Counted from the stretch's first letter, positions 6,935-14,691 are shown. The stretch is 17,262 bases of DNA from JARKQH01 sp964631605 (GCA_964631605.1 CAZVYG010000099.1:1-17262), one strand, 5' to 3'. Notes: generated by a model from the letters alone, not told the origin. Numbers and translations are program-made.

Positions 6935-8485
6935 TTATGGTATTGGCGCTGGCTCCAGGGGGCCGCAGACGATCTGCAGTTGGCGCCTCATCGCCTCGAG
7001 ATCCTGGCTGAGGAATTCGAGACGATTGGTTTTGGTGAAGCCGATGGTGAATTGGTCGGGCACCTGATTCAGGTATTTGTTAAGCCCCGACCGCCCGAAA
7101 CCAAACACCGTCATGTTGTTCTCCATCGGCCAATAGGAGTCCTTGCCCCCGTCATCCTGATGATGGAGCAGGAACAGCAAGTGCGGACTCTGCCCGTCGC
7201 CAAAACAAACCCATTCCGGATCGGGAAGATCTTGATCCCAGGAGGTGGAAGCGGTCGTGCGTGTTCCCGGCGGACGCACGACGAAGTCCGTGACAGCGTC
7301 CAGCTTGCCTCCGGGAGTGCCTTCGTAGAGAAACCAGTAGGGGCCGTTGGTCTTCAGGACCGTCAGTCTTGCGGAGGTCGGAAAGAAATCCCAGGCACAG
7401 GCCCATTTCTTGTCCCGCGATTCAGAATACACTGTTATCTTCAGAGGGCCGACACTGGCCACCGAACTGGTGCAGGAGTTGTTCCCCGGGTGAAAATGCC
7501 CCTCGGGATACACCAGATTGGGAATACCCCGGTAGGAGCCGGCAGAGCCGCCCAGGGGGCGAAAGCTGATCCAGTCGTTGCCGTCCGGGTCAATCATGGA
7601 TGCGAGGCCGGCGCCGGCGATGTGATAGTAGTACGATGCGGCTGGCGTATGGATGCGGAAACTGGATTGCCCCTGGTACATAAGCGGAGGATCGAACTCG
7701 ATGCTGACCCGGTTGGTGGGGCTGGTGGAGGGCAGACCATTGGTTGCGCCGAAATAAAAGTGGAAGCGGCGCGTTGCCGCCTCACCGGTGTTACCCGACA
7801 GCAGAAACACCAAGGTCCCAGAGGCGTTGGTTAGCGGGTGGTAATGGGGCGCACGGTCGAACTGGAAAGGCACAGCTTCGTCCACAACCTGGTCCTGCGC
7901 ATCCAGCTCGACCACGCGCAGACTCTCGGGCTCGACCTCCACGGCTGCATGAATCTCCCGGAGCAGCGCGGTGAGATTGAGCGGCACTTCCGCCACTTTG
8001 TCATAGCGCGCCACGCCATTGGCGCTTACCTGCAGCCCCAGCCGGTAGCGGGGAGCAGAGGTTTGCTTTGCCAACCGGTAGAAGGAGGCATGCTCCGAGC
8101 AACTGATCGTCGCCGTATGGGAGTCGGCGACGACCACTGTGTTGCTAACGATTGTCCAGTCGTCTTCCCCCAGGCTGGTGGTTCGCTCCAGTGCAAACCC
8201 CGAGGGTTCGACGGGCCAGGAAATCCGTGCTTGCCCCTGCCCCATCCGCTCGATCTTCAGCAGCGGCGAGTCGGCGAAAGCGCACCAGCCGTGAAACAGA
8301 GCCCCCAGCAGCAGCAGGACCAAAGCGGGGGTGTTCCTGTCAACATGGTGCCCCCACCCAAGCTCGCGGGGTTCGCGAGGGTAGTCCCGCCCACACCTCC
8401 CTTCCGTACGCAGCGAGAATTTCAAGTTCACCGTGTCCAGGACGCAACGGCGAGCTCGTGGCCCAACCAACCTGAATAACTGCAT
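6935..8485 (-). CDS. Exported protein of unknown function with N-terminal beta-sandwich domain
   Basis: From ATG 8485 this frame codes for 516 residues. A hydrophobic export signal (PALVLLLLGALFHGWCAFA-DSP) appears only about 50 residues in, after an arginine-rich stretch that does not look like protein, so the true start is doubtful. After the signal comes a domain with W-P-V-E...FALERTTSLG...W...FYRL, a pattern frequent in verrucomicrobial exported proteins. The rest is rich in beta-forming and aromatic residues (YRLGLQVSANGVARYDKVA, RFHFYFGATNG, WVCFGDGQSPHLLFLLHHQ) and resembles a carbohydrate-associated beta-sandwich or propeller. I recognise no catalytic motif. An out-of-frame ATG at 8346, preceded by a G-rich ribosome site, would give a compact signal peptide if the G run at 8327-8331 had one more base. 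It may be co-transcribed with the downstream E1 operon. Confidence 0.7.
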   Translation of the reverse strand: MQLFRLVGPRARRCVLDTVNLKFSLRTEGRCGRDYPREPRELGWGHHVDRNTPALVLLLLGALFHGWCAFADSPLLKIERMGQGQARISWPVEPSGFALERTTSLGEDDWTIVSNTVVVADSHTATISCSEHASFYRLAKQTSAPRYRLGLQVSANGVARYDKVAEVPLNLTALLREIHAAVEVEPESLRVVELDAQDQVVDEAVPFQFDRAPHYHPLTNASGTLVFLLSGNTGEAATRRFHFYFGATNGLPSTSPTNRVSIEFDPPLMYQGQSSFRIHTPAASYYYHIAGAGLASMIDPDGNDWISFRPLGGSAGSYRGIPNLVYPEGHFHPGNNSCTSSVASVGPLKITVYSESRDKKWACAWDFFPTSARLTVLKTNGPYWFLYEGTPGGKLDAVTDFVVRPPGTRTTASTSWDQDLPDPEWVCFGDGQSPHLLFLLHHQDDGGKDSYWPMENNMTVFGFGRSGLNKYLNQVPDQFTIGFTKTNRLEFLSQDLEAMRRQLQIVCGPLEPAPIP

Positions 8486-8613
8486 TCTCAATCGGAGATG
8501 AATTTGCAGTGGAAACCGCGGCGTTGTCTTGTATTCCGCCGACGTTCTCTATTCAAAAGCCGACAACGCGCCTGGCGACAACGGCAAGCAATCGGAAACC
8601 TGACGTGACGTGA

Positions 8614-9210
8614 AATCGTGAGCTGGGCCTCGGTTATGAGGTCCTCCGTGCTCCCGCCGTCCCGCATTGGCTCCCTGGCCGCAATGCCCCTTATGGTTAC
8701 AACCACAAGTTCCTCGGCAGCGCCCGGGTGATGAACTCCGGCCGCTGCGAAAACTATCCCGTACGCCCCACGAGTTTCAACGCTCCGGTCGCCACCATCG
8801 CGTTCGGTTGCTCCGACGGCACGGGGAAGCAGGAACCTCACGAAGTCCTGCCCCCCGAGGCTGTGGGCAGCACCCTGCCTGCCTCGGAGAATGTTCTTCG
8901 CATTGGGAACCACGGCTACGTCATTGATCCTCCCTTCCTCCCTGTCGGCGCGCGGTGGGAGGTCGAAGGGTTTGGCGCGGTTTTCATCGGGCGGATTGTC
9001 ATGAGGTGCGGGGCCGGAGCCGGGTGGGACTTATCGTGGACGGCGATAAAGCAATTTACAAAACGAACGGCCAGGAGCTTAATGAAACGGTTGCCATGAA
9101 GCGCTGGGATGAAGTGTCCCAAGTGTGGCAACCGCTCAGTGAAAGGCGCATGCTTTTGCGGGCCGGCGGCGCGGAACTTCTGTCACCGCGACAGCCGGCT
9201 TGCGGCGGGG
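8614..9210 (+). pseudogene. Probable remnant of a prepilin-like (H-X9-DG/DUF1559-type) pseudopilin gene
   Basis: No intact gene covers this stretch, but the plus strand has protein-like pieces in two frames. From 8614 to about 8964 one frame reads PYGYNHKFLGSAR, CENYPVRPTSFNAP, IAFGCSDGTGKQEPHEVLPP and RIGNHGYVIDPPFLP, wording I associate with the middle of verrucomicrobial prepilin-like proteins. At about 9027 another frame gives GLIVDGDKAIY and AMKRWDEVSQ, resembling the VDGH end of such proteins followed by an R-W segment. The N-terminal GFTLIE-type methylation motif is absent, a stop (8611) precedes the first block, and a frameshift separates the blocks. This fits a truncated, decaying gene. 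A 141-codon minus-strand frame over the same DNA looks like a shadow. Family assignment is from memory and tentative. Confidence 0.4.
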
Positions 9211-9232
9211 GCCGGTTGGCAGTCTGGAAGCG

Positions 9233-9240
9233 AAAGGTGA
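9233..9240 (+). promoter_or_regulatory. Shine-Dalgarno site of the SMP-30-like gene
   Basis: AAAGGTGA lies three to six bases before the ATG at 9244, a good match to the anti-Shine-Dalgarno sequence. It supports that ATG, which is directly followed by a lysine-containing signal peptide. Confidence 0.6.
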
Positions 9241-9243
9241 CCA

Positions 9244-10191
9244 ATGAAAAACTGGAAACTTAAGGGAGTGATGGCGGTGCTGGGGGCGGCCTCGCTGCTG
9301 GGAAGCGCGGCGGAATCGTCTCCCGAGGGGAAGACCACTGGCGCGGCGCCCACGATGGCGCCCGCCGTGCGCAGGCCGCTGGCGGTGGGCACGCGGCCCG
9401 AGAGCGTGACGCGGGGGTTCGGCGGCCATCTTTACGTCACCGTGATGAACGCTCAGGAACCGGGCGACGGCGTGGTCAAGGTGGTCAAGGGAGACACGGT
9501 GGAGGTGTTCGCGACAGGATTGGACGAGCCGAAGGGCATCGCGTTCACCGGCGAGTATCTGGTCACGACGGACTTGAAGCGCGTTTGGAGGATTGACGCG
9601 CGGGGTCGGGCCGTGGTGCTGGCGGATGAACGGGATTTTCCGCTGCCGGTGAGTTTCCTGAACGACACGGCCGCGGCCGCCGATGGCAAGAGCGTGTTCG
9701 TCACCGACATGGGGGCGCGCGACAAAATGAACGGGCCGGACGGGCTGTGGCCATTGGACAGTCCCCAAGCAGCGGTCCTGCCAGCCATTGGCCGGGTGTA
9801 CCAGATCACGCTGGAGGGGAAGGTGACGGTTGCGGTGGAGGCGAACGCCGACATGCCGTGCCCCAACGGCGTGGCGGTGGACCCGCTGGGCGGCCTGCTC
9901 GTGGCGGAGTTTTTCAAGGGGAACATCCTCTCGGTGCGCAACGGCAACGTGAGGGTATTGAACACCGGTTTCCGGGGCGCGGACGGCATCCAACGCGGGG
10001 CAGACGGGCGGATTTATGTTTCCAGTTGGACGCAGGGGAAGGTGTGGCGGCTGGGCCGCATGGGAGATCACGCCGAGATGGTGGCGGAGGGGTTTGAGTC
10101 CGCCGCGGATTTTCACGTGGATGAATCCGCGGGGGTTTTGATTTTGCCCGACATGAAGGCGGGGACGTTGAACTGGCGGAGCGTGCGTTGA
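9244..10191 (+). CDS. Exported SMP-30/gluconolactonase-like six-bladed propeller protein
   Basis: The product has 315 residues. A signal peptide (MKNWKLKGVMAVLGAASLLGSAAES) is followed by a repetitive beta-propeller of the SMP-30/gluconolactonase/luciferin-regenerating-like family. The divalent-metal positions of that family can be placed: E53 (RPESV), N140 or D141 (FLNDTAAAADG), N208 (PCPNGVAVDP) and D247 (GADGIQRGADG). Characterised relatives hydrolyse sugar lactones such as gluconolactone, but many exported homologues have unknown substrates or only bind ligands. The enzyme would act outside the cytoplasm. The start is well supported by an AAAGGTGA ribosome site. No gene lies close on the same strand downstream (356 bp gap), so it is probably transcribed alone. 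Confidence 0.85.
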   Translation: MKNWKLKGVMAVLGAASLLGSAAESSPEGKTTGAAPTMAPAVRRPLAVGTRPESVTRGFGGHLYVTVMNAQEPGDGVVKVVKGDTVEVFATGLDEPKGIAFTGEYLVTTDLKRVWRIDARGRAVVLADERDFPLPVSFLNDTAAAADGKSVFVTDMGARDKMNGPDGLWPLDSPQAAVLPAIGRVYQITLEGKVTVAVEANADMPCPNGVAVDPLGGLLVAEFFKGNILSVRNGNVRVLNTGFRGADGIQRGADGRIYVSSWTQGKVWRLGRMGDHAEMVAEGFESAADFHVDESAGVLILPDMKAGTLNWRSVR

Positions 10192-10249
10192 ATTCTTGGG
10201 GGGGAGATCACCAGGAAACGCGGTTTTTATCTTGCGCCGCGCTGGACGG

Positions 10250-10261
10250 CACCGGCCGGTG
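10250..10261. repeat. 12-bp perfect palindrome downstream of SMP-30-like gene
   Basis: CACCGGCCGGTG is perfectly self-complementary and lies 58 bp after the stop codon of the SMP-30-like gene. It could be an operator-like site or chance in GC-rich DNA. It has no spacer loop and no following T-run, so a terminator role is unlikely. Confidence 0.4.
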
Positions 10262-10466
10262 GGGTGATGGGGCGCGGTTTGAACCGGTCAGAACGACGGC
10301 GTTGGCGTCAGCCGTTGCCAACACCTCGCCCCAAAGACACCCACGAGGCAAGGGAGATGGTCGAGAGTAGAACGGCCGTGAACACGAACGAATGTGGCGA
10401 GGTGGAGAACCGGGCCGTTACGGATTGGCGCCGTCTTCTCTGCGACATCTAACGCCTAAGGTCAGG

Positions 10467-10494
10467 GTGGCCAGATGCCTGTGGCCAGATGCCT
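10467..10494 (+). repeat. Tandem duplication of a 14-mer
   Basis: GTGGCCAGATGCCT occurs twice in direct succession (10467-10480 and 10481-10494), followed by the imperfect echo GTTGCCTGTTGCT. It lies in the leader of the next gene, upstream of the chosen start at 10548, and reads as simple slippage-type duplication. Confidence 0.75.
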
Positions 10495-10547
10495 GTTGCC
10501 TGTTGCTGGGGAAGGGCGCAACATTCCCGGCGAGCGTCAGTCTTAAG

Positions 10548-12065
10548 ATGGCCATGATTCCTTTCATTCGCGCCGGTGGTTTTATCCGGCATATCGCGGC
10601 TGCAACAATTGTGGTGTCAGCCCTCCCGGCGGCGGTTGGGGCCGGAGCGGCAGGGTCCGGGCCGCGGCCCTGCCGGATCGAGGTGGTGGAAAAAGGCAGC
10701 GGCTGGCCGGTGCCGATGGTCGAACTGCGGACGTTGCACCAGGTCCGGCTGGTCTCGGACAATGCCGGCCTGATTGCATTTGATTTGTCGGAATTGATGG
10801 GACGCGAGACTTGGTTTGAAGTCATCGGCCACGGTTATGAAGTGCCCAAGGACGGGTTTGGTTACCGGGGGGTGCGGCTGACACCGGCGCCCGGCAAGAC
10901 CCTGAAAGTGACCGTCGAGCGCACGATTATTGCGAAGCGTTTGGGGCGGTTGACGGGCGCGGGCCGGTTTGCCGAGGCGGAGAAGTTGGGGGAGGCGGCT
11001 GCCGAGGACAATCTCGGAATCCTTGGTTGCGACAGCGTGCAAAACGCGGTGCATCGGGGCAGACTCTTCTGGGCCTGGGGTGACACCACCCTCTCGCGCT
11101 ATCCTCTGGGCATCTTCGACATGACCAGCGCCACGACCCGGGTGCGGCCGCTTGGTTCCTTCGAACCGCCGCTGCGGCTCAGGTTCGATTATTTCACCGA
11201 TGCAAAAGGCGCACCCCGGGGGGTGGCCCGGATGCCGGGCAGCGGCCCCACCTGGGTGAGCGGTTACACCAGTCTGCCCGACAAGACGGGCACGCCGCGG
11301 CTGGTGGGCACTTACGTGAAGATCAAGCCGCCCCTGGAGGGTTACGAATGGGGCTTGTGCGTCTGGAATGAAGAAAAGCAGGAATTCCTCCGGCACAAAG
11401 TCATCTGGACCAAGTCTGATTCCAGCCCCGAGCGGCCTCCCATCCCCGATGGCCATCCGATCTTTTGGAAGGACGCCGCGGGAAAAGATTGGGTGTTGTT
11501 TGGAAATCCCCTGCCCTTTCTGCGCTGCCCGGCGAGTTTTGAGGCGTGGGAGAATCCCGCGACGTGGGAGTCGTTGACACCGCAGGCCACGTTGGTGTCG
11601 GCTGCGGATGGCAAGCCGGTGAAACCGCACAGCGGGTCCGTGGCCTGGAATGCGTGGCGGAAGCGATGGGTTACGGTGTTCACGGAGGCATTCGGCAAGC
11701 CGTCGGCGTTCGGCGAGGTTTGGTACGCCGAAGCGGACTCGCCGATGGGCCCGTGGGGCAAGGCGGTTAAGGTCCTCTCTCACGAGAATTATACGTTCTA
11801 TAATCCCCGCATTCATCCGGAGATCACGCACGAGGACTCTCCCATCCTCTTATTCGAGGGAACCCATTCCAAGGAGTTTGCCGACCGGCCGCCGCCCACG
11901 CCGCGCTACGACTACAATCAAATCCTTTATCGGCTCGACCTGGACGACCCCGCCCTGAAAAGCGCGCAAAGCGCCTTCAACGTCCAGGAAGATCAACCGA
12001 TCAAGTATGGGGTAAGTTTGTGGACAGAAATAAATTGCGGAATGGAACTTCTTTCCTTAAAGTGA
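10548..12065 (+). CDS. Exported protein of unknown function, propeller-like with N-terminal beta-sandwich
   Basis: From ATG 10548 the product has 505 residues. The signal peptide is MAMIPFIRAGGFIRHIAAATIVVSALPAAVGAGA. A small domain follows (about 35-115; CRIEVVEKGSGWPVPMVEL, LVSDNAGLIAFDL) that looks like a carboxypeptidase-regulatory or transthyretin-like sandwich. The rest (NLGILGCDSVQNAVHRGRLFW, WGDTTLSRYPLGIF, GPTWVSGYTSLPD, FTEAFGKPSAFGEVWYAEA) has W/F-rich repeats spaced like a five-bladed propeller of the DUF4185 or GH43/GH32-like kind. I see no assured catalytic triad. A longer frame reaches ATG 10392, but that part is not protein-like and the signal peptide fixes the later start; a second ATG is at 10554. 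The last 20 codons are AT-richer than the rest and may be a replaced tail. It lies 46 bp before the GH42 gene and may be co-transcribed with it. Confidence 0.75.
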   Translation: MAMIPFIRAGGFIRHIAAATIVVSALPAAVGAGAAGSGPRPCRIEVVEKGSGWPVPMVELRTLHQVRLVSDNAGLIAFDLSELMGRETWFEVIGHGYEVPKDGFGYRGVRLTPAPGKTLKVTVERTIIAKRLGRLTGAGRFAEAEKLGEAAAEDNLGILGCDSVQNAVHRGRLFWAWGDTTLSRYPLGIFDMTSATTRVRPLGSFEPPLRLRFDYFTDAKGAPRGVARMPGSGPTWVSGYTSLPDKTGTPRLVGTYVKIKPPLEGYEWGLCVWNEEKQEFLRHKVIWTKSDSSPERPPIPDGHPIFWKDAAGKDWVLFGNPLPFLRCPASFEAWENPATWESLTPQATLVSAADGKPVKPHSGSVAWNAWRKRWVTVFTEAFGKPSAFGEVWYAEADSPMGPWGKAVKVLSHENYTFYNPRIHPEITHEDSPILLFEGTHSKEFADRPPPTPRYDYNQILYRLDLDDPALKSAQSAFNVQEDQPIKYGVSLWTEINCGMELLSLK

Positions 12066-12097
12066 CTTTAGACGGCACACGAAAAACCAACACAAGC

Positions 12098-12103
12098 GAA
12101 AGG
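12098..12103 (+). promoter_or_regulatory. Shine-Dalgarno site of the GH42 gene
   Basis: GAAAGG lies eight bases before ATG 12112. It confirms this as the start; the family motif FGVDYHPEQW then begins at residue 3, so the protein has no signal peptide. Confidence 0.6.
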
Positions 12104-12111
12104 CGTAGCTT

Positions 12112-14205
12112 ATGTATTTCGGCGTCGATTATCATCCCGAGCAGTGGGTTTATCCATACGCAGGCACCAAAGAGAATCCCGAAGCCGCGTGGGAACGCGA
12201 TGTCGAGCTGATGCAGTCCATGGGCATCAACGTGGTGCGCATGGGCGAATTCACCTGGGGACTGTGCGAGCCGGAAGAGGGCAAATATGACTTTGCCTGG
12301 TTGAAACGGGTGATGGACCTGATGGGCAAGGCGGGCATTCAGGTCGTGCTGGCGACGCCAACGGCCGGGCCGCCGATCTGGCTGGCGAAGAAACACCCCG
12401 AGATTCTGCCGGTGGATGAGCGGGGGCTGGTCAAACGCGAGGGCACCCGCCGCGCCGCCTGTCTGAACAGCGACGTTTATTGGGAATACAGCAAGAGAAT
12501 TGTCGAGGAAATGGCCAAGGCGCTGGGGCCGCATCCCCAACTTATTGCGTGGCAGATAGACAACGGGCTGGGCGGCAATTTCACCGAGGCTTCGTTCAAC
12601 GAGGATACCCGCCGGGACTGGCATCTGTGGCTGGAAGCCAAGTACGAGACCATCGAGCGGCTGAACCAGATGATGGGTTTGCGCCATTGGGGCCAGGTGG
12701 TCACTTCCTGGGACCAGGTCCCCATGCCCATGGTGGCGCCGGCGGCGCACAACCCCGCGCTCGTCCTCGATTGGTGCCGTTTTTGCAGCGACACCATCGT
12801 TCAGTTTGCCAAAATGCAGGCGGATATTTTGCGGGCCGCCACCCCCGACCGTCCGGTGACGACCAATCTTCGTCCGCTGATCCATCGGTTCGACCATTTC
12901 GACCTCGCCGAGGTCATTGATTTCGTCAGCATCGAAAGCACCGCCGCCCTCAAATCCAAATCGGCGGAACTGGCGTGCGAAATTGACATGCTGCGTTCGC
13001 TCAAGAAAACCAACATCCGCACGCCGGACGGCGACACGGGTTTTTGGGTGATCGAGCAAAAGGCGGGGAATGTCACGTGGCAGGAGGTCAATTCCCTGGT
13101 TCGGCCGGGGGTGCTGCGCATGTTCACCTACCAACTGATTTCGCGGGGAGCCAATGCCATCATCTTCTTCCGCTGGCGGCAGCCCCGGTTCGGCACCGAA
13201 AAATTCCATGGAGCGGTGCTGCCCCACAGCGGCAGCACCGAGAGTCGTATTTTCAAGGAAGTGGCGCATATTGGCGAGGAACTCCGGCTCCTGGCGCCCG
13301 CCATCAAAGGCACGCATGTGCAGGCGGAGGTGTGCATCCTTTACAGCCACGACAATGACTGGGTGCTGCAGCAACCCATGCAGCCCAACAAACATTTCAA
13401 GCTCCGCGAGCACATCCAGCTCTTCTACAACTCGTTGCACGACCGCAATATCCTGGTGGATTTCGCCCGCCCGTCCGAGGACCTCTCCCGCTACCGCCTG
13501 GTGTTCGCGCCGTCGCTGCATCTGTTATCGGGCGGCGAGGCCGACCGCCTCAAGCTCTATGTCCAGAACGGCGGCACGCTGGTGAGCACGTTCAACACCG
13601 GCCTGGTGGACGAGCACAACATCGCCCCTGACACGGGCTATCCGCACGACCTTACGGACTTGTTCGGGCTGGAGGTGCTCGAATTTGACCAACTGCCGCC
13701 CGGCGAGGAAAACCATCTGACTTTCAAGGGCACGTTCCCGACCAGCCACCTGCACCCGGCGCGGCTGTGGTGCGACATCCTCGAGCCGAAGGGCTGCCAG
13801 GTCCTGGCCACCTACGCGAAGGATTTCTATGCCGGCCGGCCGGCCATGACGATGAACAGCTACGGCCTGGGCCGCGCCATTTATATCGGCACGATGAGCC
13901 ACCAGCATTTTTATGGCGACCTGGTGGTCTGGCTCCGGCAATTGTGCAACTTGCATCCCTTGCTCAAAGTGCCGGAATCGGTCGAGGTGGGGTTGCGGCA
14001 GAAGGAGGACACCAAAGTGTTCTTCCTGCTCAACCATCAGGCGTCGCCGGTGCGGGTCCAGTTCTACAAGCCGATGCACGATTACCTCACCGGCAACACG
14101 ATCGCCGGCAATTACGATCTCCATCCCCACGGCGTTCTGGTCCTGGACGAGCATCCCGCCGCGAAACATGCCGAAACCGAGGAGCCGGAAGCCGCGAAGG
14201 CTTGA
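12112..14205 (+). CDS. GH42 beta-galactosidase-like protein with altered acid/base position
   Basis: The protein has 697 residues, full length for GH42, and no signal peptide, so it is cytoplasmic. The TIM-barrel domain (about 1-390) begins with YFGVDYHPEQW and has MGEFTWGLCEPEEGKYDF (44-61) and ATPTAGPPIWL. FFRWRQPRFGTEKFHGAVLPH lies near its end. A trimerisation-like domain (about 400-550; LHLLSGGEADRLKLYVQNGG) and a C-terminal sandwich (VEVGLRQKEDTKVFFLLNH) follow. The nucleophile E315 is present in FWVIEQ. The acid/base glutamate, normally in W-x-x-D-N-E-x-G, is absent: the motif is WQIDNGLGG with G152. The barrel segment usually ending in D-x-YP reads VSIESTAAL. This is therefore a divergent GH42 branch with altered chemistry or a different donor residue; E159 and E164 are close in sequence. 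The dciA-like gene follows 19 bp later. Confidence 0.9.
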   Translation: MYFGVDYHPEQWVYPYAGTKENPEAAWERDVELMQSMGINVVRMGEFTWGLCEPEEGKYDFAWLKRVMDLMGKAGIQVVLATPTAGPPIWLAKKHPEILPVDERGLVKREGTRRAACLNSDVYWEYSKRIVEEMAKALGPHPQLIAWQIDNGLGGNFTEASFNEDTRRDWHLWLEAKYETIERLNQMMGLRHWGQVVTSWDQVPMPMVAPAAHNPALVLDWCRFCSDTIVQFAKMQADILRAATPDRPVTTNLRPLIHRFDHFDLAEVIDFVSIESTAALKSKSAELACEIDMLRSLKKTNIRTPDGDTGFWVIEQKAGNVTWQEVNSLVRPGVLRMFTYQLISRGANAIIFFRWRQPRFGTEKFHGAVLPHSGSTESRIFKEVAHIGEELRLLAPAIKGTHVQAEVCILYSHDNDWVLQQPMQPNKHFKLREHIQLFYNSLHDRNILVDFARPSEDLSRYRLVFAPSLHLLSGGEADRLKLYVQNGGTLVSTFNTGLVDEHNIAPDTGYPHDLTDLFGLEVLEFDQLPPGEENHLTFKGTFPTSHLHPARLWCDILEPKGCQVLATYAKDFYAGRPAMTMNSYGLGRAIYIGTMSHQHFYGDLVVWLRQLCNLHPLLKVPESVEVGLRQKEDTKVFFLLNHQASPVRVQFYKPMHDYLTGNTIAGNYDLHPHGVLVLDEHPAAKHAETEEPEAAKA

Positions 14206-14211
14206 AGGGGG
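14205..14211 (+). promoter_or_regulatory. Ribosome-binding site that questions the DciA start
   Basis: AAGGGGG overlaps the last base of the GH42 stop codon. It lies 7 bases before an in-frame TTG at 14219 but 13 bases before the ATG at 14225. The better spacing favours TTG and would add two residues (M-A) to the DciA-like protein. Confidence 0.5.
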
Positions 14212-14224
14212 CGTTGACTTGGCG

Positions 14225-14635
14225 ATGCGGCCGCCCCCTCGCAAACTGCGGCCGCTGGGTCCGCCCAAATCCACCGCCCGGCAGCGCGTTCTGGCCCAAT
14301 GGCGCGGCGTGGACACCGTTCCCGAGGAACGGGCGCGGGCCGTGACCGCCAAATCGGCCGCGGACCTTGTGGCGCGGGTCAGAAAGAGCCTCCGCCTGGA
14401 CCAACGCCGGGCGGATTTGGAAGTGGTGAAGGTTTGGAACCATCTCCTGGATCCGACCATTGCCGCTCACGCCCAGCCGACTGGCATCCGCAACGGCACC
14501 CTGTTTGTCTCTGTGGACAGCAACGTTTGGCTCAACGAACTGGTGCGCTATCACCGCAAGGAAATCCTGGACCGTCTTCAAACCAGTTTCGGCCGCGATT
14601 TCATCAAGAAGTTGTCCTTCCGCGTGCTCGGGTAG
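14225..14635 (+). CDS. dciA: DciA family (DUF721) replicative-helicase loader-like protein
   Basis: This small protein of 136 residues has a basic, arginine-rich N-terminal half and a C-terminal DUF721 domain (about 60-136). In that domain VVKVWNHLLDP, GIRNGTLFVSVDSNVWLNEL, KEILDRLQTSFG and IKKLSFRVLG match the family pattern (a W near the start, L-x-V-x-V-x-S-x-x-W-x-x-E/N-L, then L-x-F-R at the end). DciA proteins help load or regulate the DnaB helicase at replication forks in bacteria lacking DnaC or DnaI. The gene starts 19 bp after the GH42 stop and is probably reached by the same transcript, although the functions are unrelated. ATG 14225 is used here; TTG 14219 is an alternative with a better-placed ribosome site. 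It converges on recG 56 bp away. Confidence 0.85.
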   Translation: MRPPPRKLRPLGPPKSTARQRVLAQWRGVDTVPEERARAVTAKSAADLVARVRKSLRLDQRRADLEVVKVWNHLLDPTIAAHAQPTGIRNGTLFVSVDSNVWLNELVRYHRKEILDRLQTSFGRDFIKKLSFRVLG

Positions 14636-14691
14636 CTCTGCCTGGGGGAGACAAGGCGGCGGCAATCCCAAGGCCCCGCGGCGGGGAATTC

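Larger units (their letters stand above)
10192..10547 (+). other. Intergenic stretch of 356 bp with palindromes and a short repeat
   Basis: I see no convincing gene here. An open frame joins it to the following gene (from ATG 10392), but its translation (RYGLAPSSLRHLTPKVRVARCLWPDACC) is not protein-like. It contains a perfect 12-bp palindrome CACCGGCCGGTG at 10250-10261, a 6-bp stem with 10-base loop at 10301-10322 (GTTGGC/GCCAAC), and a tandem 14-mer at 10467-10494. No stem is followed by a T-run, so none is a clear intrinsic terminator. No clear promoter was found by eye. Confidence 0.6.

Noticed and set aside
8488..8913. Minus-strand open frame of 141 codons in the gene-poor stretch
   Set aside because: Its translation shows no family pattern, whereas the plus strand over the same bases has prepilin-like blocks.
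9136..10116. Minus-strand open frame of 326 codons opposite the SMP-30-like gene
   Set aside because: The H/R/P-rich translation looks like a shadow; the plus strand has a signal peptide, ribosome site and metal-ligand motifs.
12001..13521. Minus-strand open frame of 506 codons opposite the GH42 gene
   Set aside because: It is a shadow of GH42; the translation has no motif and the GH42 frame has full-length family similarity.
14671..14688. GC-rich palindrome CCCCGCGGCGGGG between dciA and recG as a terminator
   Set aside because: The loop would be too short for the full stem and there is no T-run on either strand.
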